Below, piece after piece: positions 49,213-58,418 of a DNA stretch of 64,000 bases; the stretch's first letter is position 1, and every line of letters begins with the position of its first letter. This stretch comes from an uncultured Oscillospiraceae bacterium. Its GTDB lineage: Bacteria; Bacillota; Clostridia; Oscillospirales; Acutalibacteraceae. A model generated the notes under the pieces. It saw only the letters and a list, made by a program, of their open reading frames with translations, made no database searches and was not told the DNA's origin. The translations under genes were made by a program, and so were the position numbers. The stretch spans positions 62,001 through 126,000 of the forward strand of contig CABULH010000009.1 of the NCBI GenBank assembly GCA_902492455.1, read 5' to 3'.

Positions 49213-50598
49213 CTAGAGCTTGATGACGGAAAGCCCTAATATCTCTCCAAAATACGCCAGTTGTTCCAGGGAGGCATCGTATACCAGGGAGCTGTGATGC
49301 GTCACGCCCGCCCGGCTGACGGCTTCCAAAAAGTCTGCGACGGGCATGGAGGGTTTCAGCCAGCCCCGCACTTCTCCGGCGAAAGTATCCTCTTCCGGCT
49401 CCAGCACGGTCACCGGTGCCAGCAATAGATGATAGCGGTCCGCATCCCGGAAGATGTTGACAAAGATCGCCTCGCCGCCCCGGTAGCAGGCGGAGCCCAC
49501 GATGGGATTTTCGGCTTCGCCGTAGGAGTAGACAATCTCTCGCAGCTCCGGTTTGCCGGAGGTTAGCCGATAGTTGATCTCGGCAAAATGGCTGATGAAC
49601 AAGGCATTCCCCTTCCAATCGGGGCAGAAGATTTCAACAAAGGACGTGTCGGGAAAGCTGCGCAGCAGGGCGCCGGTGACGGCGGCTGTCAGCAGATCCC
49701 CCTCCCCAGCATAGCCGATGCCTCGGGCCAGAGCCTTGCAGGCCTCCATAAAGGGCATGATGTCCAGGCCGCTTTCCGGACGTATTTCCAAAAAATTGAC
49801 GGAAAAAGCCGCCAGCCGGTGACGGTCAATCCAATGTCGGACGGCCAGGCAGTTTCTCACTGTCCGACGATGACTTTCAGGGGGGAAAGGTTGCAGTACG
49901 GAGCAAGCCGCCAGATCGGCGATGATTTCCGCTTCGATCTCATCTTCCGTCACGGCATCTTTCAGGGCTTGAAGTTCCCGCCCATCAGCATGGAGGACCG
50001 TGACGCCGAAACGGTCGGCCAATTCGCTGTCGGAGATTTGAAAGTCCCCCATTCCCGGGAAGCTGCCGCCGATGGAACCTACCTTGGAGCCTGCCAGGGA
50101 GCGGGCCGCGGCGGCGGCCTTGGCAAAGCCGATCACCCGGTCTAGGACGGAGGACTGGCGGTAGTGGCCGGCGGCGATGGCGTAGGGCTTTCCGCTGCGC
50201 CGTAGCAGATTGCACATGTCCATCACCCCGTGAATACCATGGCAGTAGTTGATTTCCGCCGGCTGCTGGAGAAAGCCGAAATCCTCTGTTTCGGTGGTGT
50301 CCAGCACCACCACCGGCAGGTTGGTGCCGGACAATGCCTCCGTACATTCCAGAGATGGGGAATAGGCCATATGTACGGTGACGATGCAGTCCGCCCCCGC
50401 CTGTTCAAAGTGAGAGACAGCATTCTGGAATTCTCGGCTCAGACGACAGAAGGGGGATCGGACGACCTGGACGTCCTTGCTTTCTAATTCCTGTGCTAGA
50501 ATATCATAAAAGGGTTCCAGGCGCTGACGGGATGTGGAACCATGATCATCGTACAGGGCGATGTACAGCGGCAGCAATCCGATTTTAACCGGTGTCAT
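49213..50598 (-). CDS. L-arabinose/L-fucose isomerase-like protein
   Basis: 461 residues. The C-terminal half aligns by eye to arabinose isomerase metal ligands: Glu299 in GYAGEGDLLTAA, Glu322 in SFVEIFC, His337 in FISHFAEI and His434 or 435 in VTHHSSLVYD. The N-terminal half has two Rossmann-like parts (YDDHGSTSRQRLEPFYDIL, DCIVTVHMAYSPS). It should convert an aldose to a ketose in the cytoplasm. GAGGAGGAA precedes the ATG; the upstream frame extension is unsupported. Substrate unknown. Confidence 0.78.
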   Translation of the reverse strand: MTPVKIGLLPLYIALYDDHGSTSRQRLEPFYDILAQELESKDVQVVRSPFCRLSREFQNAVSHFEQAGADCIVTVHMAYSPSLECTEALSGTNLPVVVLDTTETEDFGFLQQPAEINYCHGIHGVMDMCNLLRRSGKPYAIAAGHYRQSSVLDRVIGFAKAAAAARSLAGSKVGSIGGSFPGMGDFQISDSELADRFGVTVLHADGRELQALKDAVTEDEIEAEIIADLAACSVLQPFPPESHRRTVRNCLAVRHWIDRHRLAAFSVNFLEIRPESGLDIMPFMEACKALARGIGYAGEGDLLTAAVTGALLRSFPDTSFVEIFCPDWKGNALFISHFAEINYRLTSGKPELREIVYSYGEAENPIVGSACYRGGEAIFVNIFRDADRYHLLLAPVTVLEPEEDTFAGEVRGWLKPSMPVADFLEAVSRAGVTHHSSLVYDASLEQLAYFGEILGLSVIKL

Positions 50599-50630
50599 AG
50601 GGTATTCCTCCTCAATCTTTACCAATCTGC

Positions 50631-51884
50631 TTAAAACGCCAGCCCGGCCTCCGTCCAATCCTTTTCCGCCTGGGCATAGTCCTCGGGGGTGGGGATAAAG
50701 GGCCTGCTGCTACAAGGCATGTCGGACTGGCCGTTTTCATCCGGGAAGGGAGAAGCGGTGTCCTTTTCATACTGCTGACGATCTTCCTCCTTGGTGAAAT
50801 CGGGAATGCGGATTTCCACGCCGCCGTTTTGGGAGCTTCTGAGGGCACAGATAGCCACTGCCGACATCGTTACAGCGCGATAGACGTTGAAGAAGGGCTC
50901 GATATCCTCGGCCAGATAGCGGACAAAGTGGTGGCATACCCAGAAATCACCACCGCCGTGGGTGGCGCCGGCCGCGAGTGCGTTCAGCTTGGCGTCACCG
51001 TACCACTGGGTATCATAGGTGCTGCATAGATGATCCCCGTCGGGAACCTGCCAGCCGTTGTACTGCACCCGGACCTGATCCAGGGTGCCAGGGACATTCT
51101 GCACGTTTCCTTTTTCCCCGCAGATGCGGTACCAGTTGCCGTGACCGCCCCACGCCGCGCAGCCGGTGATCCGGGCCAGAGAGCCGTCGCTCATCTCGCA
51201 CAGCATAATGGAAAGCAGATCCCGGCAGGCCCGGGCGGTGCCCTTCAGCACCTCTGGGTCAAAGACGGATTTGCAGTTGACCGCCCTGGGGAGATTGCCG
51301 GTGATATGTAAAATGGGAGCCAAGGCATGGGTTAAATAATATGTCCGGGGCAGCCAGTTGCGCCAGTGCAGCCGGCCGGGGGAGAGCTTATTGATATCCA
51401 TGCGACTGGCCGGATGCACATACTCGCCTTCGCAATACAGTGCCCGGCCTAGCTTTCCGGAGGCATACAGCCGCTGCATCTCCAGGTTGCAGGAGAAAAA
51501 AGGATAGTTTTCCGCCAGCATATATTTACAGCCGGTGCGCTCCACTGTGCGGCACAGCTCCACACATTCGGCCATGGTCAGGGCCGGTGTGGTTTCGCTC
51601 AGCACATGGACGCCCTTTTCCATAGCCCGGAGGGCATAGGGGACATGCTCGCAGAAATAATTGGCTAAAACCACCGCGTCGAAGAGTCCGCTGTCGATAA
51701 AAGCATCGAAATCTGTAAAGACGGCCACGGAATCATCGAGAATAGCTTTGACGTTATCCAGGGATTTCGGTTTGAAATCGCAAACCGCCGTCACCCGGGC
51801 ACCGTCGATCAGAGCAATGTTGTCAATAAAGGCTTTGCCGCGCAAAGTCCCCAGAACGCCGATCCGTATATCCTTTTTATTCAT
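50631..51884 (-). CDS. Gfo/Idh/MocA-family oxidoreductase
   Basis: 417 residues. The N-terminal NAD(P) domain is RIGVLGTLRGKAFIDNIALI ... VTAVCDFKPKSLDNV, a slightly altered GxGxxG region, and EKGVHVLSETTPALTMAEC gives the family EKP-type segment with Ser-Glu-Thr. The C-terminal domain is the alpha/beta substrate part. It likely oxidises a sugar or sugar derivative. AAAGGATGG precedes the start. Operon gap of 32 bp to the isomerase. Confidence 0.8.
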   Translation of the reverse strand: MNKKDIRIGVLGTLRGKAFIDNIALIDGARVTAVCDFKPKSLDNVKAILDDSVAVFTDFDAFIDSGLFDAVVLANYFCEHVPYALRAMEKGVHVLSETTPALTMAECVELCRTVERTGCKYMLAENYPFFSCNLEMQRLYASGKLGRALYCEGEYVHPASRMDINKLSPGRLHWRNWLPRTYYLTHALAPILHITGNLPRAVNCKSVFDPEVLKGTARACRDLLSIMLCEMSDGSLARITGCAAWGGHGNWYRICGEKGNVQNVPGTLDQVRVQYNGWQVPDGDHLCSTYDTQWYGDAKLNALAAGATHGGGDFWVCHHFVRYLAEDIEPFFNVYRAVTMSAVAICALRSSQNGGVEIRIPDFTKEEDRQQYEKDTASPFPDENGQSDMPCSSRPFIPTPEDYAQAEKDWTEAGLAF

Positions 51885-51940
51885 AGTAAACCATCCTTTC
51901 TTCTTATCGCGCCCACAGGGGTGCTGCCAACGGTTGTTTG

Positions 51941-52969
51941 TCAAACGGACATGCAAAACAGAGCGGAGGCATTGCGGCAGAGAATGTCCTCAACCTGTTT
52001 CCGGGAGAGAGACAGCATTTCTGCGCACCGTTTAAATGCCAGCAGTTCCTCATACATGAAGGTGGTGATGTGGGGATCGTCGCTTTCCCGCATATGGATA
52101 TCGCCGGATACATCCCCGTAAAGTCCTCGGGGAATCACATTGATATAGATGCCGTTTTCGGTGATGCGGCGCATGCGCATTTTGGTAATCGGCATATCCG
52201 AGCCGAAAAGCAGGCGCCCGGTTCCCACGGCCTGGATGCAGGCCGCCATGGCGGTGTCCAGGGTGTTCGCCGTAAAATCAAACAGCAGATGGCGGCTGTT
52301 TTTCAGCACTTCAAAAGCGTTGCCGATATCCTCGGGCGTATAGGCGCGCCCAATATGGGCGATGATAACTTTGGCCCGGGGATACCGCTCGTCAATCTCC
52401 ATCATCTGCGCTAGATTCACCTGGTCGCGCAGTCTGCCAGGACGCGGAATGTGGAGCATCACGATGCCCCCCAGATCGTTCATCAGTTCCAGGTGCTGTG
52501 GAGGCAGGAAATCATAGATGCGGATCTCGTTTCCGGGTATGTAGGCGGGGGCATGATTCTGAAATGGCTTAATCCCACAGAAGCCGTCCACTGTCATGGC
52601 GCGGCGAATTTCCTCCACAGGCGTGTCGTGCTTGGTGCAGTACAGCACCGGCAGTCCGTGCTCTCGGGCGCACGCCAGCGCATAGGCGTTTCCCGCCGTC
52701 AGATCGGCACTGGGGGTGGTCATCAGCACCGGTTTCACCCTTTTTCCGGGAAACATCTGCTCATAAGAAAGCAGGAGGTCTTCCATGGGACAATCCGCCG
52801 CGACCCGGATGGACCAGGAATCGCAACCCTTTCTTTCCTCGGGACGGATGCGGGACATGCTCTTCTTCCACAGATGCACATGGGCATCGATCATCTTATC
52901 TGGCAGGAACTCCGCCAGCTGTTCTTCATAGACCTGTTGGTCGAATGCTGTAGTCTGAATACCAAACAT
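51941..52969 (-). CDS. Amidohydrolase-family (PF04909-type) TIM-barrel hydrolase
   Basis: 342 residues. DAHVHLW near residue 28 provides the first metal His pair. GIKPFQNH, IIAHIGRAY and LFGSDMP supply later ligands and the Asp of the barrel. Such enzymes hydrolyse lactones or decarboxylate; with two dehydrogenases nearby, lactone opening is plausible. AGGAGG precedes the ATG. It is the first gene of the minus-strand operon from promoter 53011-53039. Confidence 0.8.
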   Translation of the reverse strand: MFGIQTTAFDQQVYEEQLAEFLPDKMIDAHVHLWKKSMSRIRPEERKGCDSWSIRVAADCPMEDLLLSYEQMFPGKRVKPVLMTTPSADLTAGNAYALACAREHGLPVLYCTKHDTPVEEIRRAMTVDGFCGIKPFQNHAPAYIPGNEIRIYDFLPPQHLELMNDLGGIVMLHIPRPGRLRDQVNLAQMMEIDERYPRAKVIIAHIGRAYTPEDIGNAFEVLKNSRHLLFDFTANTLDTAMAACIQAVGTGRLLFGSDMPITKMRMRRITENGIYINVIPRGLYGDVSGDIHMRESDDPHITTFMYEELLAFKRCAEMLSLSRKQVEDILCRNASALFCMSV

Positions 52970-53010
52970 AACGCTGCCTCCTGTGTCTCATCTTCGGTTT
53001 CTGCGGAATC

Positions 53011-53039
53011 ATTGTATCATAATTGGATGATTAATTCAA
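53011..53039 (-). promoter_or_regulatory. Promoter of the five-gene minus-strand operon
   Basis: On the minus strand, TTGAAT (53039-53034), 17-base spacer, TACAAT (53016-53011). It overlaps an ATTCAA motif of the kind found in the regulatory repeats. It would transcribe from the amidohydrolase leftward. Confidence 0.6.
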
Positions 53040-53062
53040 TAACAGGTGAATTTAAACAGGCG

Positions 53063-53073
53063 ATTGATTCAAT
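53063..53073. promoter_or_regulatory. Palindromic ATTGATTCAAT, possible operator
   Basis: A perfect palindrome with central T in the divergent region between the operon and the DeoR gene. Shares TTCAA with the direct repeats nearby. Confidence 0.4.
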
Positions 53074-53113
53074 TTTTCGATATAATAAAACATATTCGAG
53101 CATAACGCGGCGC

Positions 53114-53145
53114 AATTCGTTCAAATACAGATGAATTCGTTCAAA
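53114..53145. promoter_or_regulatory. Two direct repeats AATTCGTTCAAA, probable DeoR operators
   Basis: Identical 12-bp repeats at 53114 and 53134, a 20-bp period (two helical turns), just upstream of the deoR promoter. Ten of 12 bases match AAATCGTTCTAA found in the other divergent region at about 59,660. Confidence 0.65.
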
Positions 53146-53158
53146 ACTCACATCTAAA

Positions 53159-53187
53159 TTGACAATATTGGAAATATGGTATATACT
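53159..53187 (+). promoter_or_regulatory. Promoter of the DeoR regulator
   Basis: TTGACA (53159-53164), 17-base spacer, TATACT (53182-53187), nearly ideal. The predicted leader is about 40 nt to the ATG at 53237. Confidence 0.85.
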
Positions 53188-53236
53188 GGTATTTATAAGC
53201 CAAGTGGTTATTATAAACGTAGGGTGGATAAGCCGT

Positions 53237-54034
53237 ATGAAAAAGACAGCCCGGCAAGAGCAACTGATTCTGGAAAAACTGAAAAGCAGCAAAAGGATGA
53301 GTCTGGCAGAAGCCATGGAAATCCTTCAAGTGTCGGAATCCACCATCCGCCGTCTGTTTATCCGGCTGGAGAACAAAGGTGTGGCGGTGCGGAATTACGG
53401 CAGCATTCAGCTCATCCATTCCCGCCCTCCTGCTGAGTATTCCTATGAGGAGGTGGAGGGGCAGTTTGTCGAGAAAAAGAAGGTCATCGGCAGGCAGGCG
53501 GCGTTGATGATCGAAAGCGGCGATACGTTGTATCTGGACTCCGGAACCACCATGTCCCAGCTTTGCTTGGCTCTTTCTCAACGGCTGAAGAATAAGGAAC
53601 TAGAGCAGCTGACGATCTTCACCAACTCGCTGGTGAATCTGGATATCCTGAGTCGGCAGATGACCGTGAACCTTATCGGGGGCGAATATCGCGCCAACCG
53701 CAAGGATTTCTGCGGATATTTATCTGAGGAGTTGCTGAAGGATCTGCACTTTACCAAGTGTTTTCTCGGCGCGGACGGTTTTCATCTGCACAACGGATTT
53801 ACGGCCACGGATTTCCACACCGCCCGGCTGAATGAGATCGTGTTGCAGAATTCCGACAAAAGGTATGTGGTGATGGACAGCAGCAAATTTCTCACTGCTT
53901 CGGTGGTCAGTTATTCCCGCAATCAGACGATAGAGGCCATTATAACCGATCAGCAACCGGAGGACGAGGCCATCCGGCAGCGGCTGGCCGAGCAGAAGAC
54001 GGAAATGGTGGTCTGTCCCGCCGAGCCGCTGTAG
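53237..54034 (+). CDS. DeoR/GlpR-family transcriptional regulator
   Basis: 265 residues. HTH in MSLAEAMEILQVSESTIRRLFIRLENKG (about 20-47). The C-terminal sugar-phosphate sensing domain has YLDSGTTMSQLCLALSQR, FTNSLVNLDIL, FLGADGFHLHNGFTATDF and VVMDSSKF. DeoR proteins usually repress until a sugar phosphate binds; a kinase in the next operon may supply that ligand. AGGGTGGA precedes the ATG at 53237. An in-frame extension to 53159 runs into the promoter and is rejected. Confidence 0.88.
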   Translation: MKKTARQEQLILEKLKSSKRMSLAEAMEILQVSESTIRRLFIRLENKGVAVRNYGSIQLIHSRPPAEYSYEEVEGQFVEKKKVIGRQAALMIESGDTLYLDSGTTMSQLCLALSQRLKNKELEQLTIFTNSLVNLDILSRQMTVNLIGGEYRANRKDFCGYLSEELLKDLHFTKCFLGADGFHLHNGFTATDFHTARLNEIVLQNSDKRYVVMDSSKFLTASVVSYSRNQTIEAIITDQQPEDEAIRQRLAEQKTEMVVCPAEPL

Positions 54035-54078
54035 GCTTAGTGCCGTTGCCTTGCCCTTTCAGAATACCGACCTCTTGC

Positions 54079-55536
54079 TCAGTCCATAGGCTCCAGCATG
54101 GATAAACGCTCACGATAGTGGGCGTTTTTTTCTGCGTAAAAATCTGCAGCATCCCGGTCTTCCAGCGGCAGCTTTTCCGCGTCGGTCATCACGGCTGCGC
54201 AGTCTTCATACCGCGCAAACAGCCTAAGCCCCACGGCGGCGATCATCGCCGCGCCGACACAGCATGTTTCCGGCACCTGCATGCGATATACCTCGCAGCC
54301 AGTCACATAACCGACGATCTCGCTCCAGATCCGGCTCCGGGAGGCGCCCCCAGTCATGATAAGCCGGCTCACAGACATCCCTTGCGCCGCAAATTCATCC
54401 AGTACCAGCCGGGTCTCGAAGGCTACCCCTTCCATTAGCGCCCGGGCGATATCATATTTGTCGTGGCTCATATCCAGCCCCAGAATGGAGCCCCGCGTCT
54501 GGGAGTGGTTGTGAGGAAAGCCTGCACCGGCCAGATAGGGATAGAACAGCAAATCTTTGGCGGACTGCATACGTCCGGCCGCGCCCTCGTCCAGCTGCCG
54601 GAAATCCTCTCCGATAAGCTGCTTATACCACTTCAGTGCAGAGCCGGCGCTGACTAAGGAGGCCATGGCGCCGAAGCGGTCTTTTACCGGATGAATACCG
54701 GGCGCAATGTGAGATTTTGTGTATAGCGGCCGGTCGGTTACCCCCAGTACCACCCAAGTGGTGCCGGTGGCCAGAAGCAGGTCTCCCACATGAACCGCAC
54801 CGCTGCCGATGGCTGCACAATATTGATCGTGGGCACCGTTGAACACCATGACCTCCGGGGAAAGGCCGAGGATGGAGGCTGCGGCAGGCGTTAACCGGCC
54901 AACCGGATCTCCGGTGGGCTGAATAGCGGGCAGCTGCCGGCGTGAAACTCCCACGGCAGCCAGAATATGATCGTCCCAATCTCCCGTGCGGATATTGAAT
55001 AGTTGCCGGATGGCGGCATTGCTGGGATCGATCACCGCCCGGCCGGTCATCCGGAAGTTCATGAATTCCAACGTGGAGACGAAGCAATGAGCCTCGGCGA
55101 AGATCGCTGGCTCTTCTTCCCGGAGCCAGGCAATTTTAGCGGCATCGCAGGTGGCGCTCAGCCGCCAGCCGGAGGTGCGGTAGATGGTATCCGCTCCCAA
55201 CACGCGGCCTAGCGATTCCGCCTGCTTTTCGGCGCGGTGGTCCATCCAGGTGATGGCCGGTCCCAAGGGCCGCCCGAAGGCATCCATTGCCAGCATGGTG
55301 GCTCCCTGGGTGGATATGCCGATCCCCCGGACGAGGGAGGGATCCACCAGGGAGGAAGTAGCGGCGCGGATGGCGGACACTGCGGCCGACCACCAATCCT
55401 CCGCGTTTTGTGTCACGCGAGTGCCGGAAAAGGTCAGTTCATATTCCTGATAACCGCTTCCGTGCATTTTTCCGTTTTCATCCATAACCACGGCTTTGGT
55501 GCCTGTGGTGCCCACGTCCAATCCAATAAATAGCAT
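54079..55536 (-). CDS. FGGY-family carbohydrate kinase (xylulokinase-like)
   Basis: 485 residues. LDVGTTGTKAVVMDENGK is the ATP-phosphate motif, NGAHDQYCAAIGSG holds the catalytic-base Asp, and TGTTWVVLG and GVAFETRLVLDEF, MTGGASRSRIWSEIV are the FGGY signature regions. It should phosphorylate a ketose or similar sugar, probably the isomerase product. AAGGAG precedes the start 55536. Last gene of the second minus-strand operon; its end faces the DeoR gene at 45 bp. Confidence 0.87.
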   Translation of the reverse strand: MLFIGLDVGTTGTKAVVMDENGKMHGSGYQEYELTFSGTRVTQNAEDWWSAAVSAIRAATSSLVDPSLVRGIGISTQGATMLAMDAFGRPLGPAITWMDHRAEKQAESLGRVLGADTIYRTSGWRLSATCDAAKIAWLREEEPAIFAEAHCFVSTLEFMNFRMTGRAVIDPSNAAIRQLFNIRTGDWDDHILAAVGVSRRQLPAIQPTGDPVGRLTPAAASILGLSPEVMVFNGAHDQYCAAIGSGAVHVGDLLLATGTTWVVLGVTDRPLYTKSHIAPGIHPVKDRFGAMASLVSAGSALKWYKQLIGEDFRQLDEGAAGRMQSAKDLLFYPYLAGAGFPHNHSQTRGSILGLDMSHDKYDIARALMEGVAFETRLVLDEFAAQGMSVSRLIMTGGASRSRIWSEIVGYVTGCEVYRMQVPETCCVGAAMIAAVGLRLFARYEDCAAVMTDAEKLPLEDRDAADFYAEKNAHYRERLSMLEPMD

Positions 55537-55568
55537 GTGTGGCAGTCTCCTTTTATCGGGCAAGCCGC

Positions 55569-57101
55569 TTACAGCAGCTCTTCAATGGCGCGCACCAGAT
55601 AGTCCATCGTCTTCTCGGAGGCGACGACCGGCGGCTTGAGCAATACGGCAGGGGGGCAGTTGGGTTTATAGATCTGTGCGCTGGAATCAATGCAGCGGCT
55701 GTTCAGCTTTGCGGCGAAGGCGGACGCCTGCTCTACAGTATGGAAATGCAGCCCTGCCAGATGGCCCAGCCCTTCCACCCGGCATAGGGTCTGAGCGTGC
55801 CGTTGTTGCATCGCTCGCAGGCCGGCCTGGAATCTCTCGCCGCAGCGGGCGACCTCCTCCCCGTTGGCGCGCATAAAGGACATGGTGATCAGATAGGACA
55901 GGGAAGCCAGTTCTTCCTGGCCGTTGGTGACGAGAGCGCCGAACTGATTCAGGGTATCCATCTCCGCGGTGGTGATCACCTTGCTGGCGGGGTATTCTCC
56001 TCCCGGAAAGCCCTTGCCAACGATAACAAAATCCGGATGCAGATCATACAAGCGGAACAGCAGCATCCCCGGATACCACATGCAGGATTGAATCTCGTCC
56101 ACCAGCGTGGGGGTGTCGGTGTTTCTGCAGAAGGCGTAGGCTTGCTGCAGAAACACCGGCTCCAGCCGGACGGCACCGTAATTCATCAGGATGATTTCGT
56201 GCAGGAAGCCCGCCGTCTTGTAGCGACCGGTGTTGTACCGGCGTATTTTTTCCTGAAAATCCTCTATATCGTTGATAGCTACCGGCACCACCTTGTACAA
56301 CTCGCCGCCGTCCGCCGCCGCGTACAACTCTGGCCATAGGCCCCGGAAGGTCTGAGTGATGACGGTGGTTCCGTGGTAATTGCCTTCCTTGCCGCCCTTT
56401 TGATCAGCCATTACGAAAAACACGGGAATCCTTCCGTGATATTTCGGTTCGGGAAAGGTGGGATCCAGGCGATAAAAACGGGTTAGCATCATTTTGACCC
56501 CGGCCTCCACTGCCACGCTGCCGGTTTCTAGGTTGATAACCCGGTTGAGCACCCTCGGCTCGCTGGATGCCAAGATGCGACTGGTGGTTTCTTCGTCCTC
56601 CCACGCCACGCCATTGACCGACTGCACCAGCCGAATTTCCATCAGTCGGGTGATATATCCCCGGGTATTGTTGTGGGTGGCATTGAGGATGCCTAGTCGA
56701 CGAGCATGGTCGATCAGGCGGTAGCCCGCGAATTGATGGCCCAGCGAGGCGTGATAATGCTCACTTTTCCCCAGCAGATACAGCCTGCCGTCCTCGCCGA
56801 TCCGGTAATTGCCAAGGCCGGTCAGCGGCGCCATATTCTTATGCGTCGCCTTTTGGAAGGCATTGGTTCCCGCGCCATCTACCGTGTTCCGAAAGGATGG
56901 GATTACCGATTCTCCCACCCGGCTGAGCATGCTGTCGTTTTTATTTTGACTCTCTTCTGGATAGAAGTCAACCTTTTTTGCGGCCAGGGCGGTCCCCTCT
57001 TCCGCGGATATCCGATCCAGGGCGACGTTGGCCGCTATGACGCTGTGCAGATACTCCTTTCCCAGCAAATCTTCCAGTGATAAGGTCGGTGATACAAACA
57101 T
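55569..57101 (-). CDS. Class III PLP-dependent aminotransferase
   Basis: 510 residues. NLETGSVAVEAGVKM and GNYHGTTVIT are family anchors; LVDEIQSCMWYPG gives Asp335-Glu336 for the PLP nitrogen, and VGKGFPGGEYP has the PLP lysine at about 363. The enzyme transfers an amino group to or from an aldehyde or keto compound. The ATG at 57101 is nine bases after GAGGAGG; an ATG at 57110 sits too close to it. It overlaps the exporter gene by 134 nt. Its presence in a sugar operon suggests an amino sugar or keto intermediate. Confidence 0.83.
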   Translation of the reverse strand: MFVSPTLSLEDLLGKEYLHSVIAANVALDRISAEEGTALAAKKVDFYPEESQNKNDSMLSRVGESVIPSFRNTVDGAGTNAFQKATHKNMAPLTGLGNYRIGEDGRLYLLGKSEHYHASLGHQFAGYRLIDHARRLGILNATHNNTRGYITRLMEIRLVQSVNGVAWEDEETTSRILASSEPRVLNRVINLETGSVAVEAGVKMMLTRFYRLDPTFPEPKYHGRIPVFFVMADQKGGKEGNYHGTTVITQTFRGLWPELYAAADGGELYKVVPVAINDIEDFQEKIRRYNTGRYKTAGFLHEIILMNYGAVRLEPVFLQQAYAFCRNTDTPTLVDEIQSCMWYPGMLLFRLYDLHPDFVIVGKGFPGGEYPASKVITTAEMDTLNQFGALVTNGQEELASLSYLITMSFMRANGEEVARCGERFQAGLRAMQQRHAQTLCRVEGLGHLAGLHFHTVEQASAFAAKLNSRCIDSSAQIYKPNCPPAVLLKPPVVASEKTMDYLVRAIEELL

Positions 57102-57576
57102 CTGCCACATCCTCCTCTATAGTTTTTCCTTGGGATTTTCTTGTTTTAAGCGCTGCGATCATATGGATCAGCCGGGTCAGGGAGACCACGGTGAGAATAC
57201 CCGCCGCCAAAGCGCCGGCGATGGCCAGGGTATGGAAGCCGGTTTGTATGAACAGGGATGTTTTCCGTTCCAAACAATACTTCATTGTGTAATAGATGCC
57301 GCCTCCCGGCACCAGGGGAAGCACAGCGATAATCAGGGTACAGGTGGCCGGTTTTTTTGTCAATCGGGCGATAATCTCCGCATATACGGCCAGAGCCAGG
57401 GTGGCAATAAAGTATTGCATGATTTCCTGCTCCATGCCGCCCAGAGCTAAAAAAACGCTCCATCCCACAGCGCCGCCCAGACTTGCCAGCATCTGACAGC
57501 CGGGGCCTCTTAAATGAAAGACAAAGCAGAATCCCCAGCACCCGGCAAAGGCATACAAAACGGTCAGCCAGATCAT
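56968..57576 (-). CDS. ThrE-type exporter small subunit, extended C-terminus (DUF3815-like)
   Basis: 202 residues, the first 150 with about four membrane segments (VLYAFAGCWGFCFVFHL, IMQYFIATLALAVYAEIIAR, LIIAVLPLVPGGGIYYTMKY). This is the C-terminal half of the threonine/serine exporter fold. The start at 57576 has AGAGGTG. The end runs 134 nt into the aminotransferase frame, giving a charged tail (GQRRPGSDIRGRGDRPGRKKG). Relatives usually stop near residue 150, so the stop may have been lost. Confidence 0.72.
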   Translation of the reverse strand: MIWLTVLYAFAGCWGFCFVFHLRGPGCQMLASLGGAVGWSVFLALGGMEQEIMQYFIATLALAVYAEIIARLTKKPATCTLIIAVLPLVPGGGIYYTMKYCLERKTSLFIQTGFHTLAIAGALAAGILTVVSLTRLIHMIAALKTRKSQGKTIEEDVADVCITDLITGRFAGKGVSAQRHSGQRRPGSDIRGRGDRPGRKKG

Positions 57577-57630
57577 AAGGTAAGCACCTCTGCAGTCAAA
57601 TATCCGCACGCGGAGAGAACACGTATGGCC

Positions 57631-58395
57631 TCATGGTAGAACCGCTATAGCCAGACCCACCCCCAGAGCGATGGCCAGGGCGGTTATCAGCGCTTGGGCC
57701 AGTCGCAGCAAACCTGCGATCAGATCGCCGCCGATGGCGTCCCGCATACTGTTGGTTATCGCCACCCCGGGCACCAGATTCATCAGCGCACCAATGGTGA
57801 TGATGTCCGCATGCTGGCCCAGGCCGAATCGTACGGATAACAGGGCGGTCAGGGCGGAAAGGGCGGAAGCCATACTGATGGAGAAATAGAGATTGACCGG
57901 AAAGGCGGAAAAAACGCGGGTGGATAGGCCGATGACAAGGCCGCACAGTGCACCGCAGATTCCGTCTGTCAAACCACCGCCGAAGAACAGGGTGAAGGCC
58001 AACCCGATCAGCCCGGTCGTGATGACGCAGAGAGCGGGTGGGTAGCGACGAAGCCTCTCCAGTGCTTTTAGCTCGCAGGATACAGAGGAAAGGGGCGGCG
58101 TATTCCGGCATATCCGTCGGCATAAATGATTTAGCCGGTCGATCTGAGACAGGTTGATGTCCCGCTGAAGAATGCGGGCGCTTTGGGTGAGGGGACAGCC
58201 GGCCTCATCCTTAACGGTGACAATCAAAAAGGACGGTATGGCGAAAACCGAAAATGTGGCGCAGCCATAGGCGCTCAACAGCCGATTCAGCGATTCCTCC
58301 ACCCGGTAGATTTCCGCCTCGCATTGCAGGAGCTGCACGCCCAGACTGACCGATACATTTAATAACTGCTGAAAATCCGATTCGGCCGGCGGCAT
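57631..58395 (-). CDS. ThrE-type exporter large subunit (DUF1212-like)
   Basis: 254 residues. EIYRVEESLNRLLSAYGCATFSVFAIPSF in the soluble N-terminal half and membrane segments such as CGALCGLVIGLSTRVFSAFP and IGALMNLVPGVAITNSMRDA are typical of ThrE/YjjP. It forms the transporter with the small subunit 54 bp downstream. GGGAGGGGG precedes the ATG. Probably exports a small amino acid or amino-sugar product. Confidence 0.82.
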   Translation of the reverse strand: MPPAESDFQQLLNVSVSLGVQLLQCEAEIYRVEESLNRLLSAYGCATFSVFAIPSFLIVTVKDEAGCPLTQSARILQRDINLSQIDRLNHLCRRICRNTPPLSSVSCELKALERLRRYPPALCVITTGLIGLAFTLFFGGGLTDGICGALCGLVIGLSTRVFSAFPVNLYFSISMASALSALTALLSVRFGLGQHADIITIGALMNLVPGVAITNSMRDAIGGDLIAGLLRLAQALITALAIALGVGLAIAVLP

Positions 58396-58418
58396 GATGC
58401 CTTCCCCCTCCCATTATC

